From contig PWOG01000229.1 of NCBI GenBank assembly GCA_003557565.1, forward strand, positions 1 through 8,753: a stretch of 8,753 bases of DNA. The letters are read 5' to 3'. The DNA is from Desulfobulbaceae bacterium (GTDB taxonomy: Bacteria; Desulfobacterota; Desulfobulbia; Desulfobulbales; Desulfurivibrionaceae). The translations under genes were made by a program, and so were the position numbers. Below the pieces are notes generated by a model. That model was given only the letters and a program-made list of their open reading frames with translations, was not told where the DNA came from and did no database searches. This document shows positions 4,818-8,753 of the stretch, one piece after another (the stretch's first letter is position 1; every line of letters starts with the position of its first letter).

Positions 4818-5414
4818 TCAGGCCCCCAGAAACTGCCGGATCTGCTGCTTGTATTGATCAAGGGCCCGGCCGTACTGACTGTTCAATTCATCCTGGATCC
4901 GCTGCCATTCTTCCTGGAACTTGGGGTGCTGTTCCGGACTCAGCTGCATGCCGGCCTGACCGGCAACGCCTCCGGCCTCGCCTCCCATCTGCTGAGCAAA
5001 CTGATCCCGCAATTGCTGGCGCAACTGTTTTTGATGGTTGAGATACTGCTCCAAGACCTTTTTCATCTCGCCCATAAAACTCATCAGCTCACTGCTGCCG
5101 CCGGCCAGCTCCACCATGCCGGTCATGGCCCGCTCCGCCGGGGCCAACTGTTCTTCCTCCCGGGGCAGTATGATGTTGCGGGCCAGGGTCTGAAAAATGC
5201 CCCGGCGTAACGGCGCTTGCTGACCGGCAGGCGCCCCGGTCACAACGGCGTCGAGCTTGTCGATCTCGCCGCGCAGAAAGGAGGCGGCTTGGCGCATCCC
5301 TTCCCGCACCAGTTCCTCGTCGTCATTGGCGCCCTTATCCCGCTCGCCGGCTTCGGCGTCCATGGCGGCCAGCCGCTCCATAACTTTTTCCATGCTGCTT
5401 TTAATTTCACTCAT
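4818..5414 (-). CDS. Helical, glutamine-rich cytoplasmic protein of unknown function (198 aa)
   Basis: I cannot assign a function. The sequence is almost entirely helix-forming, with no signal peptide, membrane segment or cysteine. In 198-aa numbering: an N-terminal helix MSEIKSSMEKVMERLAAM (1-18), an acidic linker (about 20-35), a helix with EGMRQAASFLRGEIDKLDAVV (about 38-58), a motif LARNIILPREEEQL (about 77-90), a probable coiled coil (about 117-143), a Gly/Ala-rich hinge (about 144-157) and a C-terminal amphipathic helix (160-198) with WQRIQDELNSQYGRALDQY. The MSEIKS...ERL opening resembles short uncharacterised proteins seen in deltaproteobacteria and spirochaetes; this is recollection, not a search. 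ATG 5414 is chosen over a GTG at 5447 because GGGAGG (5424-5429) lies nine bases upstream. It heads a probable operon with the 86-aa gene and the peptidase. Confidence 0.82.
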   Translation of the reverse strand: MSEIKSSMEKVMERLAAMDAEAGERDKGANDDEELVREGMRQAASFLRGEIDKLDAVVTGAPAGQQAPLRRGIFQTLARNIILPREEEQLAPAERAMTGMVELAGGSSELMSFMGEMKKVLEQYLNHQKQLRQQLRDQFAQQMGGEAGGVAGQAGMQLSPEQHPKFQEEWQRIQDELNSQYGRALDQYKQQIRQFLGA

Positions 5415-5423
5415 AACGCGCTG

Positions 5424-5429
5424 CCTCCC
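5424..5429 (-). promoter_or_regulatory. Ribosome binding site of the 198-aa gene
   Basis: GGGAGG on minus, nine bases before ATG 5414. It decides the start against an upstream in-frame GTG at 5447, whose surroundings show no such site. Confidence 0.7.
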
Positions 5430-5478
5430 TGGGTTGTAAGCGTTCACCAGGGCCAGAAACCTGTTGATTTAACGGGCC

Positions 5479-5587
5479 GTAACCGTTCTGCAGTGCCGCA
5501 GATCAGGTCTTGTAGCCAGGCGCCGCGTACACAGGGTACTGGAAGCCTGGCTGACCCCCCGAAGATGCGGCGCTGCTGAACGGTTAC
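5479..5587. repeat. 109-bp palindromic element with 22-bp inverted ends
   Basis: The left end 5479-5500 (GTAACCGTTCTGCAGTGCCGCA) and right end 5566-5587 are inverted copies identical at 20 of 22 positions. Inner pairs share the same centre: AGCCAGGC (5514-5521) with GCCTGGCT (5545-5552), and GTAC (5527-5530) with GTAC (5536-5539). GGTC (5506-5509) can pair with GACC (5553-5556) around a bulge. Outside, TTTAAC (5468-5473) faces GTTAAA (5600-5605). GTAA...TTAC ends recall IS66-type termini, but I see no direct-repeat flanks. There is no T-run, so it is not a classical terminator. It could be an old MITE, a cruciform-forming site or a leader hairpin of the downstream operon. Confidence 0.8.
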
Positions 5588-5701
5588 CCTGGATTACCGG
5601 TTAAACACTGCACAGCACCCGGTGAATTCCAAAGATGTTACTGGCTTGATGCACACCTGGCACCATCGCCCATGATAACTTGTTTGCCGTCCGGACTAAA
5701 G
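5588..5701. other. Intergenic stretch with no recognised gene
   Basis: This is the part of the 369-bp gap between nuoN and the 198-aa gene (5415-5783) that lies between the palindrome and the nuoN terminator. No credible reading frame with a ribosome site and no RNA gene is visible here. A promoter for the 198-aa operon should lie here or at 5430-5478, but no clear -35/-10 pair was found. Confidence 0.5.
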
Positions 5702-5746
5702 AAAAAACCGGTCACACCGCCCGCCGGCGGCGGACAGGGTGACCGG
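5702..5746 (-). terminator. Intrinsic terminator after nuoN
   Basis: CCGGTCAC (5708-5715) and GTGACCGG (5739-5746) form an 8-bp stem, with a further CCGCC/GGCGG pairing inside. On minus the hairpin is followed at once by six U residues (complement of 5702-5707). It lies 37 bp past the nuoN stop and closes the nuo operon. Confidence 0.92.
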
Positions 5747-5783
5747 AAAATCACCAAAACAGTGCGGAATTTGTATATTGACT

Positions 5784-7211
5784 TTACAGCAGCGAGCGGA
5801 CCGCAAGCGCCGCGGTATCCAGGGCGGCGCCGGGGAGCACTCCCAGGGCGATGATAATCAGGACCAGGGCAAGACCCAACGCCCGGGTGGGGACGTTAAG
5901 GCCGATGGCTGTGCGGGATTCGGGTTCGGCGGTATATACCACCCGGACCACTGAAAGGTAGTAGTATATGGCGATGGCGGTGTTGATCGCCGCCAGAATT
6001 ACCAGGGCCAGGTGCCCCTGTTGCAGGGCACTGGTCAGCAGGAAGAACTTGCCCATGAAACCGACAAAGGGCGGAATCCCCGCCAAGGCGAACAGGCCGA
6101 CCGCCAGCACCAGGGCCAGCAGCGGAGCCCGCTGATACAGCCCGCTGAGATCCTGGATCTGAACATTTTCCCCGTGCCGGGACACATTACAAATCACCAG
6201 GAAACAGGCCAGGCTCATCACCACATAGCCGGTGGCGTAGTACAGGGCGGCGGCATGGCCCATGACATCCATGGTCAGCACCCCGATCAGGATGAAGCCG
6301 GCATGGGCGATGCCGGAATAACCCAGCATCCGCTTGATATCGGTCTGCACCAGGGCCGAAAGGTTGCCGTAAAACATGGAGAGCACCGCCAGTATGATCA
6401 GCAGGGTGACCATGGCGTCAGCACCGGCGCCGGGCGCGGCCATGGTGGAAATTTTGATCAGCATGGCCGCCGCGACGATCTTGGGCAGGGAGGCAATAAA
6501 GGTGGTGGTTTCATTGGATGCTCCCTGGTAGACATCCGGCACCCAGAAGTGGAAGGGGAAGATGGCCAGCTTGTAGAAAAAACCGGCCATGAACATCATG
6601 ATGCCAGCCAGGGCGGCGGGGTTGTCCAGCATCCCGGCCAGAACCGGCACCATCTCCGGCAGGTGGGTGGTGCCGCTCAGGGCAAAGAGGTAGCTCATGC
6701 CAAAGAGCATGATACCGCTGGCCACCACTCCGAAGATAACATACTTGACCGCCGCCTCCATCTGGATCCGCAACCCCTGGCGATCACTGCGCATGGGCAC
6801 CATCAGGTACAGGCAGTAGGAGGAAAGCTCCAGGGCCATGAACAGGGTCAGCAGCTCGGCGCTGCTGACCAGCAGCATCAGCCCCGCCACCGAACAGAGC
6901 ATGAACAGGTAGTATTCCGGCCGGACATTGTCGGAGATGTCCTTTAACTCCCGGCCGATCACCAGCACCGCCACCAGCCCCAGGGCCAGAATCAGCTTGA
7001 TGAGCTGGGAGAAGAAATCCATTCGCAGGGCTTCAAAAAATATGTAGCCCTCCTGGCCCAGAGATGCCACGGCGGCAATCACCGCGGCACCGGCGAAAAT
7101 CAGCGCCGCCATCCGGGCCTTGCGGCCGTCGGCCCCGGCCACGCTCAGGTGAAAAAGCGCCAGGGCGCCCAGCAGCAGAAGCAGTTCGGGAAGAAAAAGG
7201 AGAATTTTCAT
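5784..7211 (-). CDS. nuoN: NADH-quinone oxidoreductase subunit N
   Basis: A 475-aa antiporter-like proton-pumping subunit of respiratory complex I, embedded in the cytoplasmic membrane. It is hydrophobic throughout, with the roughly 14 helices expected of the family. Key charged residues are all present (475-aa numbering): Glu128 in LELSSYCLY, Lys214 in FFYKLAIFPFHFW, Lys244 in ASLPKI and Lys388 in GFMGKF. Their spacing mirrors E. coli NuoN Glu133, Lys217, Lys247 and Lys395. The motif VQTDIKRMLGYSGIAHAGF marks the discontinuous-helix half. ATG 7211 is chosen because MKILLFLPELLLLLGA is a typical NuoN opening; a GTG at 7250 would add 13 residues that overlap the intergenic hairpin. The ribosome site is weak (GGAAC). 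It is the last gene of the nuo operon, 77 bp after nuoM. Confidence 0.97.
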   Translation of the reverse strand: MKILLFLPELLLLLGALALFHLSVAGADGRKARMAALIFAGAAVIAAVASLGQEGYIFFEALRMDFFSQLIKLILALGLVAVLVIGRELKDISDNVRPEYYLFMLCSVAGLMLLVSSAELLTLFMALELSSYCLYLMVPMRSDRQGLRIQMEAAVKYVIFGVVASGIMLFGMSYLFALSGTTHLPEMVPVLAGMLDNPAALAGIMMFMAGFFYKLAIFPFHFWVPDVYQGASNETTTFIASLPKIVAAAMLIKISTMAAPGAGADAMVTLLIILAVLSMFYGNLSALVQTDIKRMLGYSGIAHAGFILIGVLTMDVMGHAAALYYATGYVVMSLACFLVICNVSRHGENVQIQDLSGLYQRAPLLALVLAVGLFALAGIPPFVGFMGKFFLLTSALQQGHLALVILAAINTAIAIYYYLSVVRVVYTAEPESRTAIGLNVPTRALGLALVLIIIALGVLPGAALDTAALAVRSLL

Positions 7212-7229
7212 AGTTGAAGTTCCACAAGT

Positions 7230-7259
7230 AAAAAAGGTGAGCCCCGGCACACCGCCGGG
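7230..7259 (-). terminator. Terminator-like hairpin between nuoM and nuoN
   Basis: CCCGGC (7243-7248) and GCCGGG (7254-7259) form a 6-bp GC stem with a 5-nt loop. On minus a run of six T follows (7230-7235), but seven bases after the stem. The gap weakens it as a terminator, so partial termination, RNA-end stabilisation or a translational role is more likely. It lies just before nuoN, with the start codon 18 bp past the T-run. Confidence 0.4.
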
Positions 7260-7288
7260 CGCTCTGTTTTACCCCGTTAATCCTCGGA

Positions 7289-8753
7289 CTACGGTATCAG
7301 CAACCGGGTCAGATGCACTCCTTCGACCTGGGCCGCCGCGCCCACCTGTTCCAGGAGATGAGCCACGCTGACCTCCATCACCGCCAGAAACGGTCCCGGG
7401 GAGAGACCGATCCAGAAGACAAACAGCAGCAATGGGGCCAGGACCACTATTTCCCGCGTATTCAGATCAAGCAGACCGGTGTGTTTGGGGTTGTTGGTGC
7501 CGCCCCAGACCACCCGCTGCAGGAGGCGAAACATATAAGCGGCGGCCAGGACCGCGCCGGGGATGGCAAAGGCGGCGATCAGAATCGAATATTCGAAGCC
7601 GCCGGCCAGGATCATGAACTCGCCGACAAAGGAGTTGGTCCCGGGGAAGGCCAGGGACGAAAGCGAGAAAAAGCCCAGGAACACCACGTATATGGGCATC
7701 AGCCGGCCGACGCCGGCATTGAGAGCCAATTCCCGGCTGTGGGTCCGCTCGTAAAGCATGCCCACGCAGAAGAACAGGGCCCCGGTGGTGATCCCGTGGT
7801 TGATCATCTGCAGAATGGAGCCTTCGATCCCCTGGGCATTCAAGACAAAGATCCCCAGGGTGACAAACCCCATGTGCCCCACACTGGAATAGGCGATCAG
7901 CTTCTTCATGTCCTGCTGGGCCAGGGCGGTGAATCCGCCGTAGAGGATGCCGATGATGGACAGCCAGAGGATATAGGGCATGAAGATAAAGGTGGCCTCG
8001 GGGGTGATGGGCAGACAAAAGCGCAGGAAGCCATAAGTGCCCATCTTAAGCAGCACCGAAGCCAGGATCACGCTGCCGGCGGTGGGCGCTTCCACGTGGG
8101 CCGCCGGCAGCCAGGTGTGAAACGGGAACATGGGCACCTTGATGGCGAAAGCCAGGAAGAAGGCCAGGAAAACCCAGATCTGGAATGTGGTGGAAAAACT
8201 CTGTTCCATCAGCACCGGAATACTGAAGGTCTGGGGCTCGGAAGTGAGAAACAAAGCGATAATGGCCACCAGCAGCAGCACCGAGCCAGCCAGAGTGTAC
8301 AAGAAGAACTTGATGGAGGCGTACATCTTGCGCGGCCCGCCCCAGACGGCGATGAGCAAATACATGGGAATCAGCATCGCTTCCCAGAAAATATAGAACA
8401 GGACAAAGTCCAGGGCCATGAACACCCCGAGCATGGCGGTTTCCATGAGCAGCAGACAAAACATGAACTCCTTGACCCGGGTCTGGATATAGCGCCAGGA
8501 GCCCAGGACGCACAGGGGCATGATCAGGGTGGTCATCAATACCAGCAGCAGGCTGATCCCGTCCACTCCCAGGGTATAGTTGATGTCCCAGGCGGCGATC
8601 CAGCTGTAATGCTCACCAAACTGGTAAAGATGGGTGGAGGAATCGAACATGAAAAAAAGCGGCAGGCTCACCAGGGCGGTGACCACGGTGATAAGCAGGG
8701 TCCAATTGCGGCAGGCGTTGTCCCCGGGCATGGCCAGTAATATTAAGGCACCC
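7289..8753 (-). CDS. nuoM: NADH-quinone oxidoreductase subunit M (5' end outside window)
   Basis: An antiporter-like proton-pumping subunit of complex I in the cytoplasmic membrane. The reading frame runs off the right edge without a stop. The codons upstream of the ATG at 8731 encode GALILLA, which leads into MPGDNACRNW as in the first helix of NuoM, so that ATG is internal and roughly 10-20 residues are missing. Counted from Met at 8731, the expected residues are present: Glu117 (FWEAMLIPMYLLIAVWG), Lys198 (AIKVPMFPFHTWLPAAHVEAP), Lys229 (LLKMGTYG) and Glu371 (NSFVGEF). These correspond to E. coli Glu144, Lys234, Lys265 and Glu407. QQDMKKLIAYSSVGHMGF is the family signature. It is followed by nuoN, the usual order at the end of nuo operons. 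Confidence 0.96.
   Translation of the reverse strand, partial: GALILLAMPGDNACRNWTLLITVVTALVSLPLFFMFDSSTHLYQFGEHYSWIAAWDINYTLGVDGISLLLVLMTTLIMPLCVLGSWRYIQTRVKEFMFCLLLMETAMLGVFMALDFVLFYIFWEAMLIPMYLLIAVWGGPRKMYASIKFFLYTLAGSVLLLVAIIALFLTSEPQTFSIPVLMEQSFSTTFQIWVFLAFFLAFAIKVPMFPFHTWLPAAHVEAPTAGSVILASVLLKMGTYGFLRFCLPITPEATFIFMPYILWLSIIGILYGGFTALAQQDMKKLIAYSSVGHMGFVTLGIFVLNAQGIEGSILQMINHGITTGALFFCVGMLYERTHSRELALNAGVGRLMPIYVVFLGFFSLSSLAFPGTNSFVGEFMILAGGFEYSILIAAFAIPGAVLAAAYMFRLLQRVVWGGTNNPKHTGLLDLNTREIVVLAPLLLFVFWIGLSPGPFLAVMEVSVAHLLEQVGAAAQVEGVHLTRLLIP

Noticed and set aside
5479..5587. Palindrome as the nuoN terminator
   Set aside because: A better hairpin with an immediate T-run sits at 5702-5746, and the palindrome has no T-run on either strand.
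6012..6947. Plus-strand open frame (311 codons) opposite nuoN
   Set aside because: The product is His/Gln/Gly-rich and lacks any fold signature. It is explained by codon bias in nuoN.
7313..8740. Long plus-strand open frame (475 codons) opposite nuoM
   Set aside because: It mirrors the minus-strand nuoM codons. Its product is a low-complexity mix of Gly, Gln, His and Asp with no domain, while the opposite strand gives a complete NuoM signature.
1..8753. CRISPR arrays, tRNA or rRNA genes
   Set aside because: No regularly spaced direct repeats and no tRNA or rRNA signatures were seen. The cloverleaf-like element lacks tRNA-specific T-arm and anticodon features.

Overview
The window is GC-rich and tightly packed, and every convincing gene lies on the minus strand. 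It reads as a chromosomal stretch from a Gram-negative anaerobe-type bacterium. The combination of an Nuo tail, Tgt, YajC, an M24 peptidase and a small helical protein suggests a deltaproteobacterium (Desulfobacterota), possibly near the Desulfobulbales. This assignment is inferred from gene content and protein style alone and is not firm.

Layout in the direction of transcription (right to left). nuoM (5' end cut by the window edge) and nuoN close a complex I operon and end in a strong intrinsic terminator at 5702-5746. An intergenic stretch follows that carries a 109-bp near-perfect palindrome (5479-5587). Then come a 198-aa helical protein of unknown function, an 86-aa unknown protein, an M24B Xaa-Pro peptidase and tgt (queuosine tRNA modification). 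After 180 bp comes yajC (Sec accessory subunit), with its own candidate promoter and a bidirectional terminator at 1340-1381. secD/secF, the usual yajC neighbours, are absent. Last is a membrane-anchored alpha/beta hydrolase behind a structured leader that contains an exact 28-bp tandem duplication.

The most notable content is a family of short non-coding mobile elements. Two full 133-bp copies (30-162 on plus, 4356-4488 on minus) align without a gap, end in GTAAGC...GCTTAC-type termini and are flanked by direct repeats in the same 8-bp register. A third, partial copy sits upstream of tgt. The termini and duplication size fit MITEs mobilised by an IS66-type transposase. One copy lies immediately after the hydrolase stop codon.

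The other full copy is inside the peptidase gene. Element plus one target duplication is 141 bp, exactly 47 codons, and has no stop in the frame used. The insertion therefore adds 47 residues near the N-terminus without breaking the gene. Removing it joins MSHLAKHLS directly to RLRRRLKQRGLDALLV, the ordinary start of this enzyme family. This is analogous to the Rickettsia palindromic elements found in frame within proteins.
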